Shown here piece by piece: positions 1 through 7,629 of a DNA stretch of 7,629 nucleotides. Where the stretch lies: the NCBI GenBank assembly GCA_946885925.1, contig CAMPHP010000125.1, positions 1 to 7,629 of the forward strand, written 5' to 3'. Made by a program: the position numbers and the translations under genes. The stretch is from an uncultured Litorilinea sp. GTDB lineage: Bacteria; Chloroflexota; Anaerolineae; Caldilineales; Caldilineaceae. Each line of letters starts with the position of its first letter. Position 1 is the first letter of the stretch. The notes beneath the pieces were generated by a model, which made no database searches, was not told where the DNA came from, and saw only the letters and a program-made list of their open reading frames with translations.

Positions 1-1151
<1,151 letters not shown>

Positions 1152-1205
1152 GGTCTGCTCGATCAACAAGAATACTGCCTAAATGAATTCAATGGAGGTA
1201 TTGCC

Positions 1206-1931
1206 GTGGAACATCCCTCGCTTATCCAGGCAGTTACTGTTAATCACAATACGTCTAGATACGTAGAACTTCTCCTGCGATCCTTGTATGCCAAGCATAC
1301 ATCCGAGCTAAACATGGCAATAACAGTCATGGACAATGGTTCCAGGGATGATATGACTGATCTGCTTCAATTGCTAGAGGAGAAAGCGATACCGCTGTAT
1401 CAGTCCGGGTTCAATGTTGAGACAAAGGTAAATTCTCATGGAGAAGTGCTAGCACAATTTGTTCTCGAACACCCGTATTGCAGGTATTATTTGTTCCTTG
1501 ATGCAGATGTCTGCTTCATTGAGGACAGCACGATTGATTTAATGATGGCCCAGTTAGAAGCTGATAATCGTCTCTTTGGTGTTGGCGTGCGTCAGACGTG
1601 GGATGGTCAAGAAGAAATCCCGACCGAGATTCACCAGGCAATCTATTTTGATCGCTTGCATCCCTGTTGTGCCTTAGTAAAGAACACGCCTTTGTTTCGG
1701 TGTATTGTCGAGGAGATTGGCTTTACAGGCGTGACATACCACTGGGTAGCTGGCGAGAAATATGTCGATACTTTCGAGTTAATGACCAGAGTTATGAAGA
1801 CCCACGGGTTGTACCATTCCATTGTCCTAAAAATGGTCTATCATTTCTTTAGTGTGTCGTATGATGATCAATGGATGGAGAGTAAGAACCAAAGACGTGA
1901 TCGTTTACTAGAGACGTTGAGAATAGAATAA
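1206..1931 (+). CDS. Family 2-like glycosyltransferase
   Basis: A 241-residue protein with a GT-A fold layout. It starts with a beta strand and NHN motif (AVTVNHNTSRYVELLLRSL, 9-27), continues with VMDNGSRDD (41-49) as in the GT2 nucleotide-binding half, and has FLDADV (97-102), a D-x-D motif expected to bind the metal and sugar nucleotide. The C-terminal part, with HPCCALVKN (152-160) and a His near 213, probably forms the acceptor side. No membrane helix or signal peptide is evident, so it is cytoplasmic or peripheral. Donor and acceptor cannot be read from sequence. The GTG start is supported by GGAGGT at 1194-1199, six bases upstream. It lies 54 bp behind galT and ahead of a strong terminator, so it may end the same transcript. 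It is more AT-rich than galT (28 of 60 G+C at 1261-1320 against 34 of 60 at 961-1020, by hand), hinting at a separate origin. Confidence 0.85.
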   Translation: MEHPSLIQAVTVNHNTSRYVELLLRSLYAKHTSELNMAITVMDNGSRDDMTDLLQLLEEKAIPLYQSGFNVETKVNSHGEVLAQFVLEHPYCRYYLFLDADVCFIEDSTIDLMMAQLEADNRLFGVGVRQTWDGQEEIPTEIHQAIYFDRLHPCCALVKNTPLFRCIVEEIGFTGVTYHWVAGEKYVDTFELMTRVMKTHGLYHSIVLKMVYHFFSVSYDDQWMESKNQRRDRLLETLRIE

Positions 1932-1974
1932 CCTGGGCGTTCCTGTTGAAAGCAAAAACGTAAATGTAGTACCG

Positions 1975-2008
1975 CACTCCTGACACTATTATGTCAGGAG
2001 TGTTTTTT
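1975..2008 (+). terminator. Intrinsic terminator after the glycosyltransferase gene
   Basis: A perfect 11-bp stem (CACTCCTGACA at 1975-1985, TGTCAGGAGTG at 1992-2002) encloses a 6-base loop and is followed directly by six T residues at 2003-2008 on the + strand. It lies 43 bases after the glycosyltransferase stop and ends the galT-side transcript. The - strand side of the hairpin has no T run, so it should work mainly for + transcription, although the hairpin could slow read-through from the convergent hxlR-type gene ending at 2021. Confidence 0.93.
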
Positions 2009-2020
2009 ATGCTGCCGTTG

Positions 2021-2485
2021 TCAGCCATCGCTCAACTTACTCACAACACTATTTGGCCCTACAAAAACAGAGCCACCGCTTTGCACCGTTGTGCGAATTA
2101 GTTGGGTCATCTTTTCTTTTTCAGCATTCACCAGGTCAATCCACTCCTTAGGCGCAGAGGTTTGTGGGTCATGGTGAGCACCCCAGTTTGCCAGTTCCAA
2201 CAGGACAGGGATTAAATCCAGCCCTTTTTCCGTTAGTTCATAGATCTCTTTGCGCCTGTCAGTCTCGTGGGGTTTTTTGACCAGAATGCCCTTATCTTCG
2301 AGTTGCGCCAGGCGGCTGGCAAGGATATTGGTGGCAATCCCTTCGTCAGAGTCCAAGAACTCACCGTAGGTCTTTTTTCCAAAATAGACGATGTCGCGCA
2401 CAATCAGCAGCGACCACATATCGCCAAATGTCTCCAATCCGAAGTTGATGGGGCAGTCAGAGCGTCTCGATTGTTTGTTCCTCAT
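2021..2485 (-). CDS. HxlR-family transcriptional regulator
   Basis: A 154-residue winged helix-turn-helix protein. The N-terminal signature is C-P-x(9)-G-D-x-W-S-L-L-I-V-R-D (C11 to D31). It is followed by a recognition region (IATNILASRLAQLEDKG, 50-66) and a wing with the strand ETDRRKEIYELTEKG (74-88), all typical of HxlR/MarR-like dimeric DNA-binding proteins. The Cys near the N-terminus matches the redox- or electrophile-sensing Cys of some members (YodB, HypR type); whether it is used here is unknown. About 50 residues after the core lack a recognised domain and make it longer than the commonest members. An in-frame TAA lies directly upstream of the ATG, so 2485 is the earliest possible start. 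A GAGAGG lies 19 bases away, too far for an ordinary ribosome site. It is divergent from the SnoaL/VOC pair, the arrangement expected of a local regulator. Confidence 0.93.
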   Translation of the reverse strand: MRNKQSRRSDCPINFGLETFGDMWSLLIVRDIVYFGKKTYGEFLDSDEGIATNILASRLAQLEDKGILVKKPHETDRRKEIYELTEKGLDLIPVLLELANWGAHHDPQTSAPKEWIDLVNAEKEKMTQLIRTTVQSGGSVFVGPNSVVSKLSDG

Positions 2486-2552
2486 TTAATGGTACCACAC
2501 AATACCTCTCCCGTTTTATTGGATAAACTATTCAAAAATAGAAAATATGTTC

Positions 2553-2581
2553 TTGACTTTTTCATGATAAGCTATTATACT
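2553..2581 (+). promoter_or_regulatory. Sigma70-type promoter for the SnoaL/VOC genes
   Basis: TTGACT (2553-2558) and TATACT (2576-2581) are separated by exactly 17 bases; each differs from the consensus hexamer at one position. Transcription would start near 2588, leaving a leader of about 50 bases before the TTG start at 2639. The -10 box overlaps the -10 box of a promoter-like sequence on the other strand and lies between the arms of the inverted repeat 2569-2592. Confidence 0.75.
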
Positions 2582-2592
2582 CTCGATAGCTT
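2569..2592. promoter_or_regulatory. Candidate operator: inverted repeat over both -10 boxes
   Basis: AAGCTAT (2569-2575) and ATAGCTT (2586-2592) form a perfect 7-bp inverted repeat with a 10-base spacer. Its centre, near 2580, falls on the overlapping -10 boxes, and its arms reach the expected start region of each divergent transcript. A dimeric winged-helix protein bound here would block both promoters. That the neighbouring HxlR-type protein binds it is inference from position and symmetry. A second, weaker dyad (CTATT-N4-AATAG, 2528-2541) lies further into the - strand leader. Confidence 0.55.
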
Positions 2593-2603
2593 GTGATTTG
2601 CAA
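2574..2603 (-). promoter_or_regulatory. Probable promoter for the HxlR-type regulator
   Basis: Read on the - strand, TTGCAA (2603-2598) is followed after 18 bases by a perfect TATAAT (2579-2574). The -35 box matches consensus at four of six positions. Transcription would start near 2567, giving a leader of about 80 bases before the ATG at 2485. The -10 box shares four bases with the + strand -10 box, so RNA polymerase should not be able to occupy both promoters at once. Confidence 0.55.
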
Positions 2604-2624
2604 GTAAAATCGTGATCCACCACC

Positions 2625-2632
2625 AAGGAGAG
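2625..2632 (+). promoter_or_regulatory. Ribosome binding site that sets a TTG start
   Basis: AAGGAGAG lies six bases before TTG 2639. An earlier in-frame GTG at 2612 has no purine-rich site upstream, and this ribosome site would lie inside its coding region. The TTG is therefore the preferred start. Confidence 0.8.
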
Positions 2633-2638
2633 AACGTA

Positions 2639-3034
2639 TTGGCAGATGACAACGCTTCTAACGAATCCCAAATACGCATTCTAGTTGAAAACTGGGTAAA
2701 AGCTGTTCATGACCGAGATATGGAGCATGTGCTAGCGCACCATACTGACGACATTGTGATGTTCGATGTGATCCCTCCTTTACAGATAAAAGGACTTGCG
2801 GCGTATGAAAAAGCTTGGGAACTCTTCTTTTTGTACAGCCCAGGGGGACCAGGGTCTTTCGATCTGAGTGATCTGGAAATCACTGCGGGCGACACAACTG
2901 CCTACTGTCACGCGCTCGTAAACGTATCAGGAAATAATGTGCGTTTGACGATGGGGTTCCGCAAACTTCAAGGGGAGTGGCTGATTGCTCACGAACATCA
3001 TTCCGTTCTATCCGAGGTAGAACAAGAGCAATGA
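2639..3034 (+). CDS. SnoaL-like / NTF2-fold small protein
   Basis: A 131-residue protein from the TTG start. The pattern is that of SnoaL-like/DUF4440 members of the NTF2-like alpha+beta cone fold: an N-terminal helix (I12 to V33) with WVKAVHDRDMEHVLAHHTDD, the strand DIVMFDVIPPLQIKG (38-52), a Y-x-x-x-W-E-L-F-F helix, and closing strands VRLTMGFRKLQGEWLIAHEHHSV (101-123 region). The fold makes a pocket that in characterised relatives binds small hydrophobic or polyketide substrates; some members are isomerases, cyclases or hydrolases, and many have no known reaction. H34, H35, D37, D38, D43 and H118, H120, H121 are polar candidates for the pocket, but I cannot assign catalysis. No signal peptide or membrane helix is seen, so it is probably cytoplasmic. 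It is the first gene under the divergent promoter and is followed after 109 bp by the VOC gene. It could equally be a binding protein rather than an enzyme. Confidence 0.85.
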   Translation: MADDNASNESQIRILVENWVKAVHDRDMEHVLAHHTDDIVMFDVIPPLQIKGLAAYEKAWELFFLYSPGGPGSFDLSDLEITAGDTTAYCHALVNVSGNNVRLTMGFRKLQGEWLIAHEHHSVLSEVEQEQ

Positions 3035-3059
3035 TGATCGGCAGCAATGGTTTTATAAG

Positions 3060-3104
3060 CTCTATGTCTCTATGTATAGGACAGTATAGGACATGTATAG
3101 GATG
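3060..3104 (+). repeat. Short tandem repeats between the SnoaL and VOC genes
   Basis: Two adjoining repeat types are seen. CTCTATGT occurs twice in tandem (3060-3067, 3068-3075). GTATAGGACA occurs twice in tandem (3074-3083, 3084-3093), with a third copy, GTATAGGA followed by TG, at 3095-3102 after one extra base. They fill much of the 109-bp gap between two genes transcribed in the same direction. The 10-11 bp period is about one helical turn, so they could present a protein-binding site on one face of the DNA. Simple slippage is the plain alternative. There is no obvious hairpin with a T tract, so this is not a terminator. Confidence 0.75.
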
Positions 3105-3143
3105 TCTCGCGTTCGTTAATCATCAATCACGAAGGAGCTACTC

Positions 3144-3620
3144 ATGCAAAAGATCACCCCATTCCTATGGTTTGATAACAATCTCGAAGAAGCAATAGAT
3201 TTCTATACGAGCGTCTTCAAGAATTCCAAGATCATAGACGTTGCTCGCTATGAGGTTGATAGCCCTGGGCAGACGGGCAAGGTCATGACTGCAACGTTTC
3301 AACTCGAGGGACAAGAATTTATGGGGTTGAACGGTGGTCCAGAGTTCAAATTTACCGAAGCCACATCATTCTACGTGAACTGCGAGACGCAGGAAGAAGT
3401 AGACGAGTTGTGGGAGAAGCTTACCGAAGGCGGAGAAGAATCACAATGCGGCTGGCTAAAAGACAAGTTTGGCCTCTCCTGGCAAATCATTCCTACTGTT
3501 TTAGGCGAACTGTTGGGCGACAAGGATCCTGAAAAAGCAGGAAGAGTCATGAACGCAATGCTCCAAATGCAGAAAATTGACATAAAAACTCTGCAAGATG
3601 CCTATGCAGGACGCATCTAA
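3144..3620 (+). CDS. PhnB-like VOC-family protein
   Basis: A 158-residue protein of the PhnB/"3-demethylubiquinone-9 3-methyltransferase" Pfam type, which is a vicinal oxygen chelate (glyoxalase/bleomycin-resistance) fold; the methyltransferase name is historical and not evidence of that activity. Visible features: [22 protein letters not shown] (4-25), the typical first beta-alpha unit; [18 protein letters not shown] (49-66); [19 protein letters not shown] (75-93); and [17 protein letters not shown] (101-117), the most characteristic block of this subfamily. Length is normal. The ATG is preceded by AAGGAG at 3132-3137, six bases away. It follows the SnoaL gene and probably shares its promoter, so it should also be under the HxlR-type regulator. 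Substrate and metal are unknown. It converges on the SGNH gene with only 12 bp between stops and no recognisable terminator. Confidence 0.92.
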   Translation: MQKITPFLWFDNNLEEAIDFYTSVFKNSKIIDVARYEVDSPGQTGKVMTATFQLEGQEFMGLNGGPEFKFTEATSFYVNCETQEEVDELWEKLTEGGEESQCGWLKDKFGLSWQIIPTVLGELLGDKDPEKAGRVMNAMLQMQKIDIKTLQDAYAGRI

Positions 3621-3632
3621 CCAAGAGTTTGG

Positions 3633-4280
3633 CTATGCCTGACGGCTGTCCACCGTTTGTAACCAACACTCTGCCATGAGGTGATGCCCAGCGGGTGAAG
3701 GATGGACACCGTCATGCAGCCAATAGTCTGGAGATGGTGAATTTGCTACCTGGTCGAATGCTGTCTGGAAGGCGACAAAGTGTGCGCCAAAGTCTGCCGC
3801 CAATGTTTTTACGATCTGCTGGCGTTGTGAGATTTCTTCTTGCCAGTCGCTTGTCACCACACCTGTAGGGAGTACAAAAGGTTCGCAAAGGACAAGTTGA
3901 ACCGATGGCAACTGCTGGCGTGTGTATTCCAACAACATCCGGTAGATCTGTGCATAGCGGTCAACCTCTACGCCGTTGTTGGCCCCGAAGTGATGCCAGG
4001 TATCGTTGACACCAATCAAGATGCTAATCATCGTGGGCTGGAGATTGATAGCGTCGCTGCGCCAGCGGGCATAGAGATCGACCACGCGGTTGCCACTGAT
4101 CCCCCTGTTATAAAATTGTAAATTCAACGTTGGGTGACGATGTAGCAAGGTTGCTGCGATCTGATGAGCATAGCCATACCCTAGAGCCGTTCCGTGGTTG
4201 GCTTGAAGAATCTCGCGATTTCGCTGTGTATCGGTGATCGAGTCGCCTTGAAAAAGGATGGTGCTGCCTGGTTCTAGCAT
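3633..4280 (-). CDS. SGNH/GDSL-family hydrolase
   Basis: A 215-residue single-domain serine hydrolase. All SGNH blocks are visible: block I FQGDSITD with nucleophile S14, block II NRGISGN (58-64) with the oxyanion Gly, block III IGVND with N92, and block V HDGVHPSPAGH with D190 and H193 of the triad. The family includes esterases, lysophospholipases and acetylxylan or other carbohydrate esterases; the TDxxRN pattern after the Ser and the overall length resemble the carbohydrate-esterase-like group, but the substrate is not decidable. There is no signal peptide, so it is probably intracellular. The start is taken as ATG 4280 because GAGGAG lies eight bases upstream; an in-frame TTG at 4325 would add 15 unlike residues and bury that ribosome site. 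A hairpin separates it from the operon to its right, so it is probably transcribed alone. Confidence 0.93.
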   Translation of the reverse strand: MLEPGSTILFQGDSITDTQRNREILQANHGTALGYGYAHQIAATLLHRHPTLNLQFYNRGISGNRVVDLYARWRSDAINLQPTMISILIGVNDTWHHFGANNGVEVDRYAQIYRMLLEYTRQQLPSVQLVLCEPFVLPTGVVTSDWQEEISQRQQIVKTLAADFGAHFVAFQTAFDQVANSPSPDYWLHDGVHPSPAGHHLMAECWLQTVDSRQA

Positions 4281-4288
4281 CTCTATCT

Positions 4289-4294
4289 CTCCTC
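4289..4294 (-). promoter_or_regulatory. Ribosome binding site that sets the SGNH hydrolase start
   Basis: On the - strand GAGGAG ends eight bases before ATG 4280. It would be inside the coding region if the upstream TTG at 4325 were used, so it favours the shorter protein. Confidence 0.8.
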
Positions 4295-4330
4295 TTTGTC
4301 GGATCTTTGCTGTGTGGGACTGCAATAAGT

Positions 4331-4365
4331 AAGGCCGAAGGCGGATTATAGTCGCCCTCGGCCTT
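4331..4365. terminator. Hairpin between the solute-binding lipoprotein and SGNH genes
   Basis: AAGGCCGA (4331-4338) pairs with TCGGCCTT (4358-4365), and GGCG (4340-4343) with CGCC (4353-4356), across one mismatch and a 9-base loop. On the + strand it is followed by a T-rich stretch (TTTTGTATTTT, counting the last stem bases). On the - strand, the direction of both flanking genes, it is followed only by TTACTTATT, so termination there should be weaker. It lies 42 bases past the lipoprotein stop (4407), so it most likely ends the - strand operon at least in part. The loop holds TATAAT on the - strand (4350-4345), a possible -10 box for the SGNH gene, but no good -35 box is present. Confidence 0.65.
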
Positions 4366-4406
4366 TTGTATTTTGGCCTTTGTCTTGATGAACGAATGAG
4401 TTTGAC

Positions 4407-5546
<1,140 letters not shown>

Positions 5547-5552
5547 CGTAGA

Positions 5553-6377
5553 TCAACCGGTTCCTTTGGTATTGTAGTTATAGACATCGTTGAGGCTGCT
5601 CACCAAGTCATTGAGCCGGGCGACCTGCTCTTGAATGTCGGCTTGGAGCCGTTCGGCTCGCCCGCTGTCGACGCTTTGTGCGTCAATGAGCTGCACCTGA
5701 CTATAGATTGTCGCCAGCGCCGTGAGGCTTTGGTCTAGCTGGAGCGACGCCTGTTTCATCCGTGCATCCAGGTCGCGCAGTGATTGCCAGTGGTTGCGCT
5801 TGCTGGCGATTACGTTGTCCAACTGCTCTTGCACCCTGGGGTTGCTCTCGCTGCGCCGCTGCGCCAATAGTTGATCGATCTCTTTGGGGAGCGTGGCGCG
5901 CTCCCGTTCCAGAAGATCATCGCGATTGTAGGTGTCCAGACGCAAGGCCAACTGGTAGATGTTGCTGAGCCAGGCTGTGATCTGTCCGGCGGTATCTTCC
6001 AACCGGTCGCGAATGAGACCGCTGTTCTGCTGGCGGATTTGGGTTTCAATGCGCCGTTGATACTCTAGGGCCGATTCAACCTTTGTGCGTAAGTTCTTAT
6101 CAGTTATATTACGCGGGTTAAATTGCTCTTGAAACATATTGAGCAGAACTTGGGCGTTGGCCTCGGCATCGGTCAGGCTTGAATAGATGAGGACACCCAA
6201 CGCAACGATCCCCAAGAGCACCCAGCCAAAGCGCGGCCACCAGGGAAAGGGGCGTGGATAGAGAAAGGTCAACACAAGTGTCAACGCGATGATAATGGCA
6301 CTTTCCACGCGGAAAATCGCATATTGAATCAGCGTGCTTTGTGCTTTTTGCTGTAACTCGGAACGAATGGTCGTCAT
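5553..6377 (-). CDS. Two-helix membrane protein with coiled-coil tail, function unknown
   Basis: A 274-residue protein I cannot place in a characterised family. Residues 1-25 are polar and probably cytoplasmic. Two hydrophobic segments follow (about 26-40, SAIIIALTLVLTFLY, and about 51-66, GWVLLGIVALGVLIYS), joined by a short Pro/Trp-rich turn (PRPFPWWPRFG). The rest, from about 70 to 268, is charged and Gln/Leu-rich with heptad-like spacing over much of 96-175 and 180-265, as in long helical or coiled-coil domains. The hairpin topology would put both ends on the same side, probably cytoplasmic. AGGTG at 6385-6389 lies seven bases upstream of the ATG. It sits between a solute-binding/VWA protein and a solute-binding lipoprotein, with a 6-bp gap to the latter. 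A scaffold or signal-relay role at the membrane is inference; no catalytic motif was seen. Confidence 0.85.
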   Translation of the reverse strand: MTTIRSELQQKAQSTLIQYAIFRVESAIIIALTLVLTFLYPRPFPWWPRFGWVLLGIVALGVLIYSSLTDAEANAQVLLNMFQEQFNPRNITDKNLRTKVESALEYQRRIETQIRQQNSGLIRDRLEDTAGQITAWLSNIYQLALRLDTYNRDDLLERERATLPKEIDQLLAQRRSESNPRVQEQLDNVIASKRNHWQSLRDLDARMKQASLQLDQSLTALATIYSQVQLIDAQSVDSGRAERLQADIQEQVARLNDLVSSLNDVYNYNTKGTG

Positions 6378-6402
6378 ATTTTGACACCTGGGTCAGCCCC
6401 TG

Positions 6403-6431
6403 CACGACACATGAATACACGACACATGAAT
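6403..6431 (-). repeat. 14-bp direct repeat upstream of the membrane coiled-coil gene
   Basis: CACGACACATGAAT occurs at 6403-6416 and again at 6418-6431, identical and one base apart (period 15). A degenerate third copy, ACATGATT at 6436-6443, continues the series. They lie in the 150-bp gap between two - strand genes, just upstream of the ribosome site at 6385-6389, so they would be in the message or in a local control region. No promoter could be assigned with confidence here. Confidence 0.85.
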
Positions 6432-6492
6432 GGTGACATGATTGCGTGATGTTGGATAGGCTGAACAATCTTTAACGGCTTAGTGGTAGAGC

Positions 6493-6536
6493 TATTTCTA
6501 GAGCGAGACCTACTTTGAGACACAGCACTAGAAATA
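6493..6536. repeat. 9-bp inverted repeat at the end of the VWA gene
   Basis: TATTTCTAG (6493-6501) and CTAGAAATA (6528-6536) form a perfect inverted repeat around a 26-base spacer. The right arm includes the TAG stop of the VWA gene. On the - strand it has no T run after it, so it is not a normal intrinsic terminator. It could form an RNA stem at the 3' end of the VWA coding region or be a protein site; chance is also possible because the arms are AT-rich. Confidence 0.5.
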
Positions 6537-7629
6537 AGTCGAAATGATGCGATAGAGTTCCTCAATGTCTGTCTCGTCGGCTCGGCGGAATTGGCCTTGC
6601 CCGATGCTTGCCATTTCCTTCAGCAGTGGCTCATCGGCGTCATTGCCAAAGGCAATGGTAAAGATAACAGGTCTAGCAGTGCCGATACTGTTGAGCAACT
6701 CTTCGAGGTCGCGCAGCCGGTAGTAGCTTTCATTCTCTTGTCCATCGGTCATGACCACGATGGCGTTGATCGCTCCCGTATCCTCTTGGGCGGCGATGTC
6801 CGTGACCGCGGCGTAGACAGCATCAATAAGCGCCGTGCCCCCAAAGGCTTCCATCTCATTGATCACGTTCAGTGTATCGCGGCGGTTGCTTTCATCCATG
6901 ACGCGCAGAGGCAAGAACGTCTTGGTGCCACTTCCAAACTCCACGATACCAAGACGGTCACGGTCTCCTTGGATCTGTTGGACAAAGGCTGTAAGCGCTT
7001 CACGCGTGCGCGCAATTTTGGTGCCCTCCATGCTGCCGCTGGTGTCTACAACCAGGTAGACGTTGGTGGGGCGCTTGGTGTAGTACCAGACATTGCGTAC
7101 CACCTCGACCACACTAGGTGATGGTATTTGCAGGGTTGTCTGTGGTTGTCGCCAATCCACAAACGAATTGCCTGCAAAGGGTGAACCTTCACTGTTTAGA
7201 TCCAGCGTCAGGTCGGCAGGGCGATAGCCCAGGGTCAAGAAGCGACGCTGGCTGTCGGGAGCGAGCAAAAAATCGGCAAAAGCTTGAAAGGTAAGCCGCT
7301 GGTTATCGGTGACGGCTAGTTCATTGGCCTGGGTGCCTAATTCCAAAAGAGCCAAGGGATGATCCGTCCACAGCGTGCCTTCGGCGGGATAGATGGCGAC
7401 CAGCGGGTCATTGGGATGGCGGCTATTCCAGTCAATGACGATCCGCTCCTGCGCCACAAAGGCATCCAAGAAACTGCGACCTTCTTCTTCCAGCCGCTCG
7501 ATGATCACCTCTTCGCCTTCACCATAGAAGCGCACTGTGCTTTCTACGGCCTGCACATAATCCAGGGTAGCCTGATTCGTAGCTGCTTCAACAGTAAGGC
7601 CGCGGGTCAAATCTGCACCGGCATAAAAC
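6528..7629 (-). CDS. Solute-binding / von Willebrand A fusion protein (N-terminus outside window)
   Basis: The frame runs on past the right edge, so the N-terminus is missing; an internal TTG at 7610 is not a credible start because the in-frame codons upstream (F-Y-A-G-A-D) stay open. Numbering from that codon, residues 1 to about 165 resemble the C-terminal lobe of a type II extracellular solute-binding domain, including DHPLALLE (83-90), the FADFLLAPDSQRRFLTLGYRP block (111-131) and a closing linker. Residues 183-360 are a VWA domain with a complete metal-ion (MIDAS) site: D189-x-S191-x-S193 in VVDTSGSM, T259 in GGTA and D289 in MTDG. Such domains bind a divalent metal and mediate protein contacts. 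The protein is probably exported and surface-exposed, though its signal lies outside the window. It is the first visible gene of the operon, 150 bp upstream of the membrane coiled-coil gene. Confidence 0.9.
   Translation of the reverse strand, partial: FYAGADLTRGLTVEAATNQATLDYVQAVESTVRFYGEGEEVIIERLEEEGRSFLDAFVAQERIVIDWNSRHPNDPLVAIYPAEGTLWTDHPLALLELGTQANELAVTDNQRLTFQAFADFLLAPDSQRRFLTLGYRPADLTLDLNSEGSPFAGNSFVDWRQPQTTLQIPSPSVVEVVRNVWYYTKRPTNVYLVVDTSGSMEGTKIARTREALTAFVQQIQGDRDRLGIVEFGSGTKTFLPLRVMDESNRRDTLNVINEMEAFGGTALIDAVYAAVTDIAAQEDTGAINAIVVMTDGQENESYYRLRDLEELLNSIGTARPVIFTIAFGNDADEPLLKEMASIGQGQFRRADETDIEELYRIISTYF

Noticed and set aside
2267..2596. A 109-codon + strand frame across the HxlR-type gene and the promoter gap
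   Set aside because: It is antisense to well-conserved HxlR motifs and runs through the promoter region; no family resemblance.
3144..3620. Naming the VOC protein as a ubiquinone methyltransferase
   Set aside because: The historical family name does not reflect the fold: no S-adenosylmethionine-binding motif is present, and the sequence pattern is VOC/PhnB-like.
3621..3632. CCAA-GAGT-TTGG palindrome between the convergent VOC and SGNH genes as a terminator
   Set aside because: A 4-bp stem is too weak and there is no T run on either strand.
6403..6431. Possible CRISPR repeats
   Set aside because: Only two exact copies with a one-base gap; there are no spacer-length unique segments.
6485..6505. 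On the - strand, TCTAGAAATAGC resembles part of the engineered Cas9 guide-RNA hairpin
   Set aside because: The match is limited to about a dozen AT-rich bases, with no repeat:anti-repeat pairing, no following guide-RNA hairpins, and no cas gene or CRISPR array nearby. Coincidence.
6374..6565. A 63-codon - strand frame bridging the VWA end and the membrane protein start
   Set aside because: Its length comes from the direct repeats (giving repeated M-C-R), it overlaps both neighbours, and no ribosome site or domain is visible.
6591..7121. A 176-codon open frame on the + strand, opposite the VWA gene
   Set aside because: The opposite strand encodes a clear VWA domain with a full metal site. 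The + frame has no recognisable motif or domain and is a shadow of biased codon use.

Overview
The window reads as a chromosomal piece from a free-living bacterium of moderate G+C content. Gene content suggests Chloroflexota (Anaerolineae/Caldilinea-like): a solute-binding/von Willebrand A fusion protein next to a membrane coiled-coil protein and a Liv-type lipoprotein, and a bacterial-type galT. This assignment is inference from gene content; there is no rRNA or other marker gene. No phage, transposase, CRISPR array, tRNA or rRNA was seen.

Layout. (1) 1-1931, + strand: the 3' end of a probable ROK-family sugar kinase overlaps the GTG start of galT (Leloir galactose pathway). A more AT-rich family-2-like glycosyltransferase gene follows, and the block closes with a strong intrinsic terminator at 1975-2008. 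(2) 2021-3620: a divergent cassette of an HxlR-family regulator (- strand) facing a SnoaL-like small protein and a PhnB-like VOC protein (+ strand). The 126-bp gap before the GTG-bounded + frame (153 bp before the preferred TTG start) holds two promoter-like sequences whose -10 boxes overlap almost exactly, with a 7+7 bp inverted repeat centred on them. Short tandem repeats sit between the two + strand genes. (3) 3633-4280, - strand: a stand-alone SGNH/GDSL hydrolase, convergent with the VOC gene. (4) 4407-7629, - strand: a probable operon reading right to left, with a solute-binding/VWA protein cut by the window edge, a two-helix membrane protein with a long coiled-coil tail, and a Liv-type solute-binding lipoprotein. 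No permease or ATPase is present.

How the genes may work together. The ROK kinase and GalT point to sugar activation feeding nucleotide-sugar pools, which a glycosyltransferase could use. The HxlR cassette looks like a self-contained, effector-controlled response unit of the kind often found near small enzymes for reactive or xenobiotic compounds; its chemistry cannot be told from sequence. The - strand operon combines two solute-binding folds, a metal-dependent VWA interaction domain and a membrane-anchored coiled coil, which suggests an envelope sensing or scaffold assembly rather than a conventional ABC importer. The symmetric promoter region of the HxlR cassette and the VWA/coiled-coil/lipoprotein operon are the two parts most worth following up.
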